This document shows positions 7,449 through 17,330 of a stretch of 64,000 nucleotides of DNA, one piece after another. The notes below the pieces were generated by a model. That model was not told the origin of the DNA. It worked only from the letters and a program-made list of their open reading frames with translations, and made no database searches. Made by a program: the position numbers and the translations under genes. The stretch spans positions 373,059 through 437,058 of the forward strand of contig NZ_RHLK01000003.1 in the NCBI RefSeq assembly GCF_009757775.1, given 5' to 3'. This stretch comes from Paenibacillus lutrae (lineage in GTDB: Bacteria > Bacillota > Bacilli > Paenibacillales > NBRC-103111). Numbering within the stretch: position 1 is the stretch's first letter; every line of letters starts with the position of its first letter.

Positions 7449-8534
7449 TCACTTGGGCGGTTTGCGCCTCATCTCTTTGGCGATCTTCTTCCACCGGTCC
7501 GTCTCCGCGTGCTGCAGAGCCTTGTTCTCCTTGCGTGCCAGGTAGGCCAGCTCCTTCTGAAGCTTGACGTAGCTGTCATACCGCCCGCGGTCGAGCGTCC
7601 CTTCCTGTAGCGCGTGCTGGACGGCGCAGCCCGGCTCGCTCCGGTGACTGCAATCCGGGAAGCGGCACTGGCCGGCAAGCGACTCCACATCGCCGAACGA
7701 TGCGCTGAGGCCGCTGTCGGCCTCCCACAGCTGCAGCTCCCGCATGCCGGGCGTATCAATCAGCACGCCGCCGCCCGGCAGGAGCAGAAGCTCACGGTGG
7801 GTCGTCGTGTGCCTGCCGCGGGCATCCTCCTCACGGATGCCGCCGGTCTCCATCGCTTCACGCCCGAGCAGCGCGTTAATCAGCGTCGATTTGCCGGCTC
7901 CGGACGAACCGGCCACGGCGGCTGTGCGGCCTTCACCGAGGTAGGCTGCGCGAAGCTCTTCAACGCCCGCTCCGAGCAGCGAAGAGACGGCGTGCACCGG
8001 AACTCCCGGCGCCACAGCCTCGGTTTCGCCTACGCGGACGGCAACTTCTTCAGCCGACGCACAAAGGTCGGCTTTACTCAGAATAACGACTGGCGAGGCG
8101 CCGCTTTCCCACGCCATAACGAGATAGCGTTCGAGCCGGCGCAGATTGAAATCGCCATTGAGCGCGAGTACAAGGAAGATCACATCCACGTTCGCGGCTA
8201 CGATCTGCTCCTCAACAACCGAGCCCGCCACTTTGCGCACGAAGGCGCTCTTGCGGGGCAGCAGAGCGTGAATCGTAGCGCGGCCTTCCTGCTCGCGCAC
8301 ACGGACTGCGACCCAGTCGCCTACGGCCGGGAAGTCACCACGGCTCCGGGTCTGGTACCGCATATTGCCGCTTACCTCGGCCAGCACTTCGCCTGCTTCC
8401 GTATAAACCCGGTACATCCGTTTATGTTCAAGCGCTACCCGCCCCGCCTGTGCGCCCTCGATTCCTGCTTCATCCAAAGCTTCCTGCCAATCGGCATTCC
8501 ACCCTAATTCGATTACATTCAATACAGTTAACAC
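7449..8534 (-). CDS. rsgA: ribosome small subunit-dependent GTPase A (RsgA family)
   Basis: A 361-aa circularly permuted GTPase that helps late maturation of the 30S ribosomal subunit. An N-terminal OB-fold (about 1-105) is followed by the permuted G domain: the G4-type motif SKAD near 155, P-loop GSSGAGKST near 212, the HTTTHRE switch region, and DTPG (G3) near 262. A C-terminal zinc motif CRFPDCSHRSEPGC (about 290-303) is of the family type C-x5-C-x-H-x5-C. Bacillales often have a second RsgA next to the Ser/Thr kinase gene prkC; this one stands alone, so it may be that paralogue or a solitary copy. Length is slightly longer than Bacillus RsgA. Confidence 0.92.
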   Translation of the reverse strand: MLTVLNVIELGWNADWQEALDEAGIEGAQAGRVALEHKRMYRVYTEAGEVLAEVSGNMRYQTRSRGDFPAVGDWVAVRVREQEGRATIHALLPRKSAFVRKVAGSVVEEQIVAANVDVIFLVLALNGDFNLRRLERYLVMAWESGASPVVILSKADLCASAEEVAVRVGETEAVAPGVPVHAVSSLLGAGVEELRAAYLGEGRTAAVAGSSGAGKSTLINALLGREAMETGGIREEDARGRHTTTHRELLLLPGGGVLIDTPGMRELQLWEADSGLSASFGDVESLAGQCRFPDCSHRSEPGCAVQHALQEGTLDRGRYDSYVKLQKELAYLARKENKALQHAETDRWKKIAKEMRRKPPK

Positions 8535-9112
8535 CCTTTCTTTTCACTTGGTGTAAGTGTAGCAGAGAACCCCCATTATCCGCTGGGAAACAATCATTTC
8601 CAACCGTTTTCTACCTATAATGCGCTAACTATCCGCCATTAACCCTCCCTTGCAACGGAGCAGGAGCGTGGAGAACATCCCTTTCTGCTTTTTTTGCGCA
8701 CAGGCCAGTCAAGGTAAAAGGCGAAGCGGGCTATTGTGAGTGCGCGAAATACGGCTAAAAGGATCCTGAAGGAGCGAAGCGAAGGCCTCCAGTCGTTCGG
8801 AGGAGATGTATCTCATTACGAAAATGCAAACCTAGTTTCACCTGATGAAACCACATCCGATAAATGAAAAAGGCTCTCCTGCAGATCACAGATCTGCAAG
8901 AGAGCCTTTTTGTACGGAGTAGAGTGTACGGTGTGGGATGCGGTGTAAAGTTACCGCTTGCCTAATAAACAACGCTAGATTCGTATGACGCTCGTACTCT
9001 TTCAGCAGCTAAACTTCCAACTGCTCCAGTTTGGAGACGTTCATCGGGATACAAATGGGTGCCGCACTCGAATGGGTCTGTTCATCCCTATGCATTCCCG
9101 TCCTGTCCCCAG
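8535..9112. other. intergenic region between rsgA and the sensor kinase operon
   Basis: No gene seen over 578 bp. It holds the rsgA promoter side near 8540-8580 (minus-strand TACACT) and a strong terminator at 8867-8911. A GC-rich stretch near 8770-8815 with partly self-complementary GGAGG/CCTCC elements may be structured, but I could not assign it. Confidence 0.5.
8867..8911 (-). terminator. strong bidirectional intrinsic terminator
   Basis: A very long stem: about 21 base pairs (8867-8887 with 8891-8911), one bulge, and A5/T5 flanks. It can stop transcription from either side and most likely ends the lipoprotein-regulator-kinase operon about 200 bp after the kinase stop. Confidence 0.88.
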
Positions 9113-10510
9113 CTACTCTTGCTCAGTAAATCTTGGCAGAACGACCGTAACGGTCGTTCCCTCGCCAAGCCGGCTGCTGATCTCCAGCGTACCGCCGTGA
9201 AGCTGGGCAATTTCCTGGCAGATCGACAGACCCAGCCCGCTTCCCGGCTGTCTGTTATCCGCCTTGAAGAATTTGTCGGTTACGTATTTAACCGCTTCGG
9301 GAGAAATCCCTTCCCCCTGGTCCTCTACGATCAGCCGCACCTGATGCTCATCCTGCTCAGCCGCAATGCGGACAACCCCGTTCTCCGGAGTAAACTTCAT
9401 TGCGTTATCGAGCAGATTGATCAAGATCTGCTTCAGCCGGTTGGAATCGCCTATGACGAATGTCGGCTTATCGGCGAGCGATATCTGCAGAATCATCTTC
9501 CGGCGCTGACAATTCGCCGCAAACTGCTGGTACATTTCCTGCACAATGCGGTTTACGTCAACGGGTTCCCGCAGCATTTTCATATTCCCCGATTGCAGCT
9601 TCGAGAAGTCCAGCAGATCCTCTACCAATCCGATCAGCCGGTCTGTCTCTTTGGAGATGACAGACAACCCCATCATCGTCTCCTCTTTCTCGCTCAGATC
9701 ACCGGAAACCAGCGTCTCGCTCCAGCCCTTGATCGAGGTCAGCGGAGTCCGCAGCTCGTGGGAAATAGACGAAATAAATTCGTTCTTGAGCTTATCGTTC
9801 CGCAGAATCTCCTCAGCCATGTAGTTCAGCGTTTCGGCCAAATGACCGACCTCATCGTCATTCCTCTTAAGCGCCTTATTGTGAAAATCGCCTTGAGCCA
9901 TATTCTGGGCAACGCCTGTCAGTTCCCGGATAGGCCGTACAATCCGGTTCGCCAGAATTAAGCTTACGGACAACGATACAAGAATAACCGCCGCTCCGAT
10001 GCCGATAATAATCCACGCTGTCTTCATAACCATGGCGTCAATCTCTTCAATCGACGTCGTATGGCGGAGAACCCCAACGATCCGGTCTCCGTTCTTGAGC
10101 GGATTCGACAGTGCCAGGATTCTTTCCTTCGTATCGGCATTCATCCCGATCCATTTGCCGGGCTCGCCAAGAAGAGCCGACTGCACATCCGCCGTTTCGA
10201 TTTTGCGTTTGGAGGCAAATCCGTACGAATCGATAATGAGATTTCCATTCAAATCCACAATCTCGACGCGTGTCATTTCATCATTGCCAAGCTCCTGCAA
10301 AATATCTCGGGCCCTTTCCTGCAAAGAGGACATAGCGAAATACTTGTTGTAGAATTCAACCGTTACTTTGGCACGCTCACTCAGCGCCTGAAGAGCACTT
10401 CCGTAATAATACTGGTAAATTGTCCCCAGGAAGAGACCGCCAAGCAGCAGCACAATAAATACGATAATCAACAAGAAATTCCATACAACCTTACTCCTGA
10501 TGCTGCTCAA
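9113..10510 (-). CDS. sensor histidine kinase of the WalK/ResE type
   Basis: A 465-aa membrane sensor kinase. A first transmembrane segment lies at about residues 11-33, an extracytoplasmic sensor region at about 35-150, a second segment at about 153-175, then HAMP (about 176-230), HisKA with phospho-acceptor motif SHELRTPL near 250, and HATPase_c with N-box NLLDNAMKF, G1 DQGEGIS and G2 GSGLGLSI. The start is taken as TTG at 10510, with AAGAAGG upstream, giving a 20-bp overlap with the regulator gene and translational coupling. The longer frame from 10582 would add a tail encoded inside the regulator. It partners the response regulator directly upstream; the signal is unknown. Confidence 0.88.
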   Translation of the reverse strand: MSSIRSKVVWNFLLIIVFIVLLLGGLFLGTIYQYYYGSALQALSERAKVTVEFYNKYFAMSSLQERARDILQELGNDEMTRVEIVDLNGNLIIDSYGFASKRKIETADVQSALLGEPGKWIGMNADTKERILALSNPLKNGDRIVGVLRHTTSIEEIDAMVMKTAWIIIGIGAAVILVSLSVSLILANRIVRPIRELTGVAQNMAQGDFHNKALKRNDDEVGHLAETLNYMAEEILRNDKLKNEFISSISHELRTPLTSIKGWSETLVSGDLSEKEETMMGLSVISKETDRLIGLVEDLLDFSKLQSGNMKMLREPVDVNRIVQEMYQQFAANCQRRKMILQISLADKPTFVIGDSNRLKQILINLLDNAMKFTPENGVVRIAAEQDEHQVRLIVEDQGEGISPEAVKYVTDKFFKADNRQPGSGLGLSICQEIAQLHGGTLEISSRLGEGTTVTVVLPRFTEQE

Positions 10511-11207
10511 AACCGGAATCCTTCTTCCATAAGTATCCGTAACCCCAGACCGTTTCAATATGGGCCGGATGTGAAGGATCACTTTCGATTTTTTGGCGGA
10601 TGCGGCGTATGTTCACATCCACGATTTTCAAATCACCTACAAAGTGTTTCCCCCACACGGCATCCAGAATTTCATCGCGTGAAATCCCCTGATTGGGCCG
10701 CTCCATGAATAATTTGAGGATGGCGAATTCAGTCGGTGTAATATCAATTTCGGTCTGGCCCTTAAGCAGCTTCCGCTCCTTAAGCTGCAGGCTGAAAGCC
10801 CCGCAGGACAAGCTTAATTTAGCCGGCTCGCGTTCAGGTATTTCCAGCCGCCGGTATAATGCTTTAATTCTCGCTATCAGTTCTACCGGGCTGAAAGGCT
10901 TGGTGACATAGTCGTCCGCCCCGATTTCAAGCCCTTCGGCTTTATCGGTATCCTGGGATTTTGCGGTCAGCATAATGATGCCCATTTTGGGATACATTCT
11001 CCGGATCTCGGCACACACATCGAAACCGGACATTTTAGTGGGAAGCATCACATCAAGAAGCGCCATATGAAACGGACCCTGCTCCTTCACGATCCTGAGC
11101 GCCTCTTCTCCCGTCTGCGCTTCGGTAACATCAATATCGTTGCGTTTTAAATTAATCCGGATAAATCCCCGGATGGATTCTTCATCCTCCAGTACGAGTA
11201 CTCTCAA
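10491..11207 (-). CDS. OmpR/PhoB-family response regulator
   Basis: A 238-aa DNA-binding response regulator. The receiver domain (1-118) has the acidic pocket EDEE near residue 7, phospho-acceptor Asp in LLDVMLP near 52, a Thr in MLTAKS, and Lys in TKPFSP near 103. A winged-helix effector domain (about 130-230) contains LTPTEF-like DITPTEFAILKLF and the wing VWGYGYLW. Start TTG with AGGAGG 9 bases upstream. It sits 21 bp after the lipoprotein gene and overlaps the kinase gene, so the three form one operon. Target genes are not evident. Confidence 0.92.
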   Translation of the reverse strand: MRVLVLEDEESIRGFIRINLKRNDIDVTEAQTGEEALRIVKEQGPFHMALLDVMLPTKMSGFDVCAEIRRMYPKMGIIMLTAKSQDTDKAEGLEIGADDYVTKPFSPVELIARIKALYRRLEIPEREPAKLSLSCGAFSLQLKERKLLKGQTEIDITPTEFAILKLFMERPNQGISRDEILDAVWGKHFVGDLKIVDVNIRRIRQKIESDPSHPAHIETVWGYGYLWKKDSGFEQHQE

Positions 11208-11228
11208 GCCGATCTTCCTCCTTGTCCC

Positions 11229-12629
11229 TTAATAATACGCGGGCTTCAGCCGCTCCTGAACATCTTTCTTGCTCAGCTTCATTTGATTGTATTCCTGCAG
11301 AGACTTTACCGACAAATTCGTCGGCCGTTCAGGGAGGAACGCAATCGTTTTGCTGCCATAGACCGTGTCAAGCTCAACAAAATCGATTTCTTTCTTTTCC
11401 ATTTCTTTCTTCATGTCTTCCCACTGCTCGGTCGGGTAATATCGGATGGTCAGAAGCTCCGCTTTTTCTTTACGGTTAGCGCTCAAATAATAAAAAGTCG
11501 TATAACCGTCCGTACCGCCCGTTTTTGACCGCTCCAGCGTAATTTTCCCCCGCCATGTCTCCGGGAAATCAAACCGGTACGATACGCCGGTGTCGTAGTA
11601 GTTATCATGCACCCACTTGAGACCGTTCTTACCGTCCCACTGGTACCACTGATGAATCCAGGGCATATCGGCCAAAGAGCTGCTTTCGTTGAATGGAGGG
11701 ATTTTGAGCAGCTCAATCTCCATAACCCCATCCGCGTTAATGTCCTGAGTTTTGCCGGGATAATCTTTGAAGGTCATCACGTTGCCCATGTCATCTTTCT
11801 GGCTGAAAACATCTTTCAGCTTCCCGCCGTTCCACACGAGCAAGGACGTATAAGACGCGTGAGAGCCTATACCCACATCAACGAATATGCCATTCTGGCC
11901 CGGAGCCGCTTTACCGATCACCATTTGATAATAGCCGTTAACGCCGCCGTCCATCGGCAATTTATGAAGAAGTTTCTTTTTACCATCTGCAAAAGAATAC
12001 AGAGAAGCGGATGCCTCCAGCTTCTCCCGCTCGAGGAGCATGGCCGCTACCTCCGGTATTCCATTGCCGTCCATATCCCCGATAGCAATTTCGGTATAAG
12101 CGATTTTCTCCATTTCACTGACTTCGGAACCTTTCATTGTATACACAAAAAGCTCCTTGCTCTGGGTTTCGCCTGCGCTCCAGCCCACAATAAGCTCGGA
12201 TGCTTTATCCCCTGTCACATCCACGAAATCCACCCGGTCAATCTCGCGTCCGAGTTCATTAATATCGGCAACCTTACGCCACTCTCCGTTACCCTGCTCC
12301 AGTATGACTGCCCCCAGCTGAAAACCGTTCTTCTGAAGGCGGTAGAAGGCTACCGCTTCTTTCTGGCCATCCCCGTTCAGATCCACTTGAAAAATAGAAC
12401 CTGCCACACCATTGTCCGGCAGTTTGTTGGGATTGGTAAGAACAGCGCCTTGCGGCAAATAATGCGTAACCGCTTCTCTCAACTGGTACAAGCTAGAGCT
12501 CATAGCCGGTGCCTTTAGCAATTCCACGGGAGAAGAAGCGATAAGCTGACAACCGCTTAGCAGCACACAGAGTGCAGCCGTCAGCAGACTTGCCGCCGGA
12601 CGCTGAAACCTATCAGTTCTCCACTTCAT
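11229..12629 (-). CDS. lipoprotein with FG-GAP/VCBS-like repeats, first gene of a two-component operon
   Basis: A 466-aa predicted lipoprotein. The signal peptide ends in the lipobox LLSGC with Cys at residue 26 or 27. The body contains several Asp-rich FG-GAP/VCBS-like motifs, for example VDLNGDGQKEA, VDVTGDKASEL, GDMDGNGIPEV and DINADGVMEIE, which usually form beta-propeller blades binding calcium. The role is unknown. Because it precedes a response regulator and a membrane sensor kinase in the same operon, it may be an extracytoplasmic accessory sensor that feeds the kinase, or a target of the system. No close functional relative recognised. Confidence 0.8.
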   Translation of the reverse strand: MKWRTDRFQRPAASLLTAALCVLLSGCQLIASSPVELLKAPAMSSSLYQLREAVTHYLPQGAVLTNPNKLPDNGVAGSIFQVDLNGDGQKEAVAFYRLQKNGFQLGAVILEQGNGEWRKVADINELGREIDRVDFVDVTGDKASELIVGWSAGETQSKELFVYTMKGSEVSEMEKIAYTEIAIGDMDGNGIPEVAAMLLEREKLEASASLYSFADGKKKLLHKLPMDGGVNGYYQMVIGKAAPGQNGIFVDVGIGSHASYTSLLVWNGGKLKDVFSQKDDMGNVMTFKDYPGKTQDINADGVMEIELLKIPPFNESSSLADMPWIHQWYQWDGKNGLKWVHDNYYDTGVSYRFDFPETWRGKITLERSKTGGTDGYTTFYYLSANRKEKAELLTIRYYPTEQWEDMKKEMEKKEIDFVELDTVYGSKTIAFLPERPTNLSVKSLQEYNQMKLSKKDVQERLKPAYY

Positions 12630-12724
12630 GACATTCCCCTTTTCTCATGCTAGGTCCATTATAACAAAGCTTTACAGATCATGGGCCTCTAAAAATATGG
12701 TCGATTCCTGTCCCCTCTCACAGC

Positions 12725-12762
12725 AAAGCCGCCCACAGCCTTATCTCAAGGCATGGACGGCT
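12725..12762 (-). terminator. possible terminator after the deacetylase gene
   Basis: Imperfect stem between 12748-12762 and 12727-12742 read on the minus strand, with only a short U-rich tail. It lies 44 bp beyond the deacetylase stop and before the lipoprotein gene. Confidence 0.45.
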
Positions 12763-12805
12763 GTATCCGGCTCTGCGCCCGCCAGAGGGCAGCTGCAGGA
12801 GCCGC

Positions 12806-13777
12806 TTATCGGGCCGCTAAAAGTTCCGGCAAAGTCACAATTTCATACCCTTGCCCTTGCAGGTACTCACAAATGAGCCGTGTCGCTTCAATCGTATTGC
12901 TTAAATCTCCGCCTTTGCCCCCGTAGCTATGCTGGAGAATGATCCCACCGGGCTTTACATTCGCTTTGACGTTATTCAGAATACTTTGCGCGGAATTCCC
13001 CGCCCAGTCTTTCGTATCAACCGACCAGCCGACAATCGTCTGGCCTTCTTTGGTTGCCGTCAGGTTGACACTTTCATTCAAGGCTCCGTAAGGTGCCCGG
13101 AACAGATTCGTTCCATGCCCGATCGCTTTTTTCAGCGCTTCGTCCGCCCGTGTCATTTGCAGTCTGACCTGTTCCACCGTCAGCTTGGGAAGCTGGGCAT
13201 GATTCCATGAATGGTTGCCGACGGCATGACCTTCGCTAACTATTTTCTTGACCATATCGGGATATTTGTCGATTTGCTGGCCGACCAGAAAAAACGTCGC
13301 CTTCGCATTGTATTCTCTCAGCACTTCCATCACCAGAGGTGTCCAGTGTAAATCAGGTCCGTCGTCAAACGTTAAAGCGACCAGCTTGCGATTAGTGACG
13401 ACAGAATGTACCGGTACGGCGGGCTTCAGTGAGTCCGAAGGTTGCGGAGTCTTCGTCGGAACCGGTGTGGGTGACGATGTAGCGGGTGCCGGTTCCGGCG
13501 TCGGCGTCGGTTCCGGGCTTGGCGTCTTAACCGGAGTTACCGTTGGAGACGGCGCGGGTGTGGAGGTCTCGGCCGGATGTGCCGGTGTCGGACTCGGCCG
13601 TGTACTCGTGCCGGCCGAAGGAGCCATGCTTGCCGCAGGCTGCTCCAGCTGTGCCGTTGTACCCGCTGTTCCCGTTTCGCTTGCGTGCCATAATGAATTC
13701 CCTGCATTGTAGGCAATAAACAGACCGCACGCCAGCATCAACGGATAACGCAATTTAAACCTTCTTTTCTTCTTCAT
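12806..13777 (-). CDS. polysaccharide deacetylase with Pro/Thr-rich linker
   Basis: A 323-aa exported or membrane-anchored NodB-fold deacetylase, probably acting on peptidoglycan or another wall amino sugar. A basic start and hydrophobic segment (about 9-27) form the anchor or signal. Residues 40-115 are a Pro/Thr/Ser/Ala-rich linker (TPTPEPAPATSSPTPVPTKT) that would span the wall. The catalytic domain holds TFDDGPD near 135, the metal-binding HSWNH near 190, RAPYG near 225, and the C-terminal GGIILQHSYG. These cover the catalytic Asp, the Asp-His-His metal site and the Arg-Pro-Tyr motif, so it should be active. Monocistronic. Confidence 0.92.
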   Translation of the reverse strand: MKKKRRFKLRYPLMLACGLFIAYNAGNSLWHASETGTAGTTAQLEQPAASMAPSAGTSTRPSPTPAHPAETSTPAPSPTVTPVKTPSPEPTPTPEPAPATSSPTPVPTKTPQPSDSLKPAVPVHSVVTNRKLVALTFDDGPDLHWTPLVMEVLREYNAKATFFLVGQQIDKYPDMVKKIVSEGHAVGNHSWNHAQLPKLTVEQVRLQMTRADEALKKAIGHGTNLFRAPYGALNESVNLTATKEGQTIVGWSVDTKDWAGNSAQSILNNVKANVKPGGIILQHSYGGKGGDLSNTIEATRLICEYLQGQGYEIVTLPELLAAR

Positions 13778-14021
13778 TGCTTACTTCCTTCTCCCATTAT
13801 GTTCTCTCCGGCTGTCCTCTGTTTCTATCAGCCTGTCTATGTTAGTCCATCTACATATAGAATCGTTATGAGGTCTTCAAAAACTGCCTGAGCCTGCCTG
13901 TATCTGTAACGATGAGCATCGTTTGCCTTCACAACGTTCTCTCTATTACTCATACTAAAGCATCTTTCGACACAAGTAGTTACGAAACCTTTACAGATGC
14001 GAAACTTGGACAAACATGACG
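13778..14021. other. intergenic region between the deacetylase gene and the pflA terminator
   Basis: No gene seen. A 73-codon minus frame (13837-14058) crosses the pflA terminator and has no ribosome binding site, so it was not called. The stretch presumably contains the deacetylase promoter. Confidence 0.5.
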
Positions 14022-14055
14022 AAAAAGCTTCCGGCCGCTGGGGCGGCCGGAAGCT
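14022..14055 (-). terminator. strong intrinsic terminator of the adhE-pflB-pflA cluster
   Basis: A GC-rich stem of about 13 bp (14055-14043 with 14039-14027) ends in five U on the minus strand. It lies about 50 bp beyond the pflA stop. Confidence 0.9.
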
Positions 14056-14106
14056 CAATTAGGAAGAAGACAGCGGATTCTATTAAATTCGGATGGTAGA
14101 CTTGTC

Positions 14107-14865
14107 CTAATTCTTATGAACAGCATTTCGAGAAGCTGCTTCCCGGCGGGCCCGGTCCACAATTTGCTGGGCTGCCTGCATCTCCTCATCGGTAGGAGTA
14201 CGTGCATCCTTAAGCGGGTACTCCCGCTGGAGCAAATCCCACTTGTACAGCGCCATGCTATGGTAAGGCAGCAGCTCAAATTTCTCTACATGATCGAGAC
14301 TTCCGATAAAAGAGCCCAGACGGACCAGCTCATCTTCCGTGTCGGTGAGTCCGGGTACGATAACCCGGCGCACCCACATAGGCCTGCCATGATCCGACAA
14401 CCAGCGCGCTGTCCGCAGAATTCTGTCGTTCGGCTGGCTCGTAAGAAGGGTATGTCTGTCCCGGTCCATCATTTTCAGATCCAGCAGAACAAGATCCGTC
14501 TCTTCGAACATTTCGCGTACATGCTCATGACCCACTTCGCAAAATCCGGATGAATCGAGCGCAGTGTTCAGCCCAAAGCGCTTTTTACATTCACGGAACA
14601 GTTCCGCTACGAACACCGCCTGCAAGCTTGGCTCTCCCCCCGTCACCGTGATGCCCCCGCCCGATTTCTTGTAATAAGAAATATACGGCTCCATCTCGTC
14701 CAGGATCTCCTCTACCGTAACCTTACGCCCCGTACTCGTATCCCAAGTATCCGGGTTGTGGCAGTAACCGCACTGGAGTGCACAGCCTTGCATGAACAGT
14801 ACAAATCGGATACCGGGACCGTCTACCGTACCGAACGTTTCGATGGAATGAATTCTGCCTATCAT
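14107..14865 (-). CDS. pflA: pyruvate formate-lyase-activating enzyme
   Basis: A 252-aa radical SAM enzyme that uses S-adenosylmethionine and a 4Fe-4S cluster to make the glycyl radical on PflB. The cluster motif C-x3-C-x2-C is at residues 28, 32 and 35 (CALQCGYC). Further family features are GPGIRFVLFMQG before it and GGGITVTGGEPSLQ near 75, the SAM-binding GGE. Length is typical. It lies 40 bp after pflB and ends at a strong terminator, so it is expected to be made together with PflB under anaerobic conditions. Confidence 0.97.
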   Translation of the reverse strand: MIGRIHSIETFGTVDGPGIRFVLFMQGCALQCGYCHNPDTWDTSTGRKVTVEEILDEMEPYISYYKKSGGGITVTGGEPSLQAVFVAELFRECKKRFGLNTALDSSGFCEVGHEHVREMFEETDLVLLDLKMMDRDRHTLLTSQPNDRILRTARWLSDHGRPMWVRRVIVPGLTDTEDELVRLGSFIGSLDHVEKFELLPYHSMALYKWDLLQREYPLKDARTPTDEEMQAAQQIVDRARREAASRNAVHKN

Positions 14866-14905
14866 GACAACACGTCCTTTACTTCGAACGAATCCCGGGC
14901 CATGC

Positions 14906-17176
14906 TTACATGGAACCGTGGAACGTCCGGTTGATTACGTCGAGCTGCTGCTCGCGGGTCAGTTTAATGAAATTGACGGCATAGCCGGACACACGGATGG
15001 TTAACTGCGGATACTGTTCAGGATGCTCCATAGCATCGATCAGCTGCTGCCTGTCAAACACGTTCACGTTCAGATGATGGGCATTGTTCTCAAAATAACC
15101 GTCGAGCATATGAACGAGATTCATCTTCCGGGTCTCGGCTTCCTTGCCGAGCGCTTTAGGAACGATCGAGAAGGTGTTGGAAATACCGTCCAGGCTATGC
15201 TCGTAAGGCAGCTTCGCTACCGAACCGAGGGAAGCAAGGGCGCCTTTGCGGTCGCGTCCGTGCATCGGATTCGCGCCGGGAGCGAACGGCTCTCCCGCTT
15301 TACGTCCATCCGGTGTCGAGCCGGTTTTTTTGCCGTATACGACGTTAGATGTAATCGTCAGAACGGATTGGGTCGGTACCGCATTCCGGTATGCCTGGTG
15401 CTTGCGAATCATGCTCATGAACGCTTCCACCAGTTCTACGGCGATAGAATCAACCCGGTCATCGTTGTTGCCGTACATCGGATATTCGCCTTCGATTTCG
15501 AAGTCTACGGCGATTCCCTTGTCATTGCGGATCGGCTTCACTTTAGCGTATTTGATCGCACTGAGCGAATCTGCAACTACGGACAATCCGGCAATGCCGC
15601 AAGCCATCGTACGGACGATTTCACGGTCGTGAAGCGCCATTTCAATCCGCTCGTAACAGTATTTGTCGTGCATAAAGTGAATGACGTTCAAGGTGTTCAT
15701 ATAAAGTTTAGCAAGCCACTCCATCACACCGCGGAATTTATGCATCACTTCATCGTAATTCAGCACATCTGCGGTAACCGGTACGGACTCCGGTCCGATC
15801 TGAATGCCCAGTTTCTCATCCACACCGCCGTTGATCGCGTAGAGGAGCGCTTTGGCAAGGTTGGCACGGGCGCCGAAGAATTGCATCTGCTTGCCGATCT
15901 TCATCGCGGACACACAGCAGGCGATTCCGTAATCATCACCGTAGAACGGGCGCATGAGATCATCGTTCTCGTACTGGATCGAGCTCGTCTCGATCGAGAC
16001 TTTGGCGCAATATTTCTTGAACCCTTCCGGCAGCTGTTCCGACCAGAGGACGGTCAGGTTCGGCTCCGGAGCCGGCCCGAGGTTATAGAGCGTATGCAGG
16101 AAACGCATGGAGTTCTTCGTTACACGTGTCTTGCCCGAAAGCGACATGCCTCCGATGGACTCCGTTACCCATGTCGGGTCACCGCTGAATAATTCGTTGT
16201 AATCCGGAGTACGTAGGAATTTGACGATCCGCAGCTTCATGACGAAATGGTCGACGATTTCTTGCGCCTCGGATTCGGTCAGCGTGCCTTCCTTCAAATC
16301 ACGCTCGATATAAATATCGAGGAAGGAGGAGACACGGCCGAGGCTCATGGCAGCCCCGTTCTGCTCTTTGATGGCAGCCAGATAACCGAAGTACAGCCAC
16401 TGGAAAGCTTCCTGGGCGTTAGCCGCCGGCTTGGAGATATCAAAGCCGTGATCCGCCGCCATTTTCTTCAGTTCAGCCAGTGCACGGATCTGCTCGGAAA
16501 TTTCTTCCCGGTCGCGGATGACATTCTCCGTAATCGCATCCACTTCAAGAAGGAGAAGTTCTTGCTTCTTGTCCGCAATAAGGCGATCAATACCGTAGAG
16601 AGCTACTCTTCGATAGTCTCCGATAATACGGCCGCGTCCGTAAGCATCCGGCAAACCTGTGATGATCCCGGCTTTACGGGCGCTGCGCATCTCTGTCGTG
16701 TAGGCATCGAATACGCCCTGATTATGCGTCTTGCGGATGTCCGTAAACAGACGGACCATATCCTCCGGAAGCTTAAACCCGTAAGCTTCGCATGCATCCT
16801 CCATCATCCGGATCCCGCCGAAAGGTTGTACGGACCGTTTGAACGGTTCATCGGTCTGTAGTCCGACAATGCGTTCTTTGTCCCGGTCCAGGTAACCTGG
16901 AGCATGGGATACGATGGAGGAGACTGTATTGACGTCTACGTCGAGCACCCCTCCATTATCCCGTTCCCGCCTGGTCAAATCGCTTACGACTTCCCAGAGT
17001 TTCTTCGTATCCTTCGTCGGAGCGGCCAGAAAAGCCTCGTCTCCTTCGTAAGGTGTCAGGTTCAGCTCGATAAAGTCACGCACATCAATTGCCCGCTGCC
17101 ACTTTCCTTTGCGGAACCCGCGGTATACTCCTTCTTCAGCAGACTTCGTACGCATGTCGCGTTCTTCAATGGCCAT
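14906..17176 (-). CDS. pflB: formate C-acetyltransferase (pyruvate formate-lyase)
   Basis: A 756-aa glycyl-radical enzyme that splits pyruvate and CoA into acetyl-CoA and formate in anaerobic mixed-acid fermentation. The adjacent catalytic cysteines are in GIACCVSAM near residue 420. The radical-bearing Gly is in RVSGYAV near 731, 25 residues from the C-terminus as usual. Full family length. AAGGAGGG stands 7 bases before the ATG. It lies between adhE (155 bp upstream) and pflA. The 17177-17330 gap contains a GGCCGG/CCGGCC inverted repeat but no recognisable Fnr or Rex site, so transcription from the adhE promoter is likely. Confidence 0.97.
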   Translation of the reverse strand: MAIEERDMRTKSAEEGVYRGFRKGKWQRAIDVRDFIELNLTPYEGDEAFLAAPTKDTKKLWEVVSDLTRRERDNGGVLDVDVNTVSSIVSHAPGYLDRDKERIVGLQTDEPFKRSVQPFGGIRMMEDACEAYGFKLPEDMVRLFTDIRKTHNQGVFDAYTTEMRSARKAGIITGLPDAYGRGRIIGDYRRVALYGIDRLIADKKQELLLLEVDAITENVIRDREEISEQIRALAELKKMAADHGFDISKPAANAQEAFQWLYFGYLAAIKEQNGAAMSLGRVSSFLDIYIERDLKEGTLTESEAQEIVDHFVMKLRIVKFLRTPDYNELFSGDPTWVTESIGGMSLSGKTRVTKNSMRFLHTLYNLGPAPEPNLTVLWSEQLPEGFKKYCAKVSIETSSIQYENDDLMRPFYGDDYGIACCVSAMKIGKQMQFFGARANLAKALLYAINGGVDEKLGIQIGPESVPVTADVLNYDEVMHKFRGVMEWLAKLYMNTLNVIHFMHDKYCYERIEMALHDREIVRTMACGIAGLSVVADSLSAIKYAKVKPIRNDKGIAVDFEIEGEYPMYGNNDDRVDSIAVELVEAFMSMIRKHQAYRNAVPTQSVLTITSNVVYGKKTGSTPDGRKAGEPFAPGANPMHGRDRKGALASLGSVAKLPYEHSLDGISNTFSIVPKALGKEAETRKMNLVHMLDGYFENNAHHLNVNVFDRQQLIDAMEHPEQYPQLTIRVSGYAVNFIKLTREQQLDVINRTFHGSM

Positions 17177-17330
17177 TTCAGTTCCCTCCTTGGAATGAAC
17201 GGAGCGGCCGGATCAACCGGCCGGTCCGGTAAGACGTTCATGTTCGGAAATTTACTCTAAAGATGTATTCGGCTGCCGTTACCGCATACCGCATGCTTAA
17301 CCTGCTATATCGGTTTCTTGGCGGATGAAG

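Noticed and set aside
8770-8815. GC-rich partly palindromic stretch as a possible mobile repeat
   Set aside because: Only one copy was recognised in the window, so no repeat family can be claimed.
9059-9961. 300-codon plus frame opposite the sensor kinase
   Set aside because: Antisense shadow of a gene with complete kinase motifs; no ribosome binding site and no protein-like pattern.
13837-14058. 73-codon minus frame after pflA
   Set aside because: Its start lies in the pflA terminator hairpin, it has no ribosome binding site and no protein-like pattern.
17177-17330. GGCCGG/CCGGCC inverted repeat between adhE and pflB as a terminator or Rex site
   Set aside because: No U tract follows and it does not match Rex or Fnr consensus; kept only as a note under pflB.
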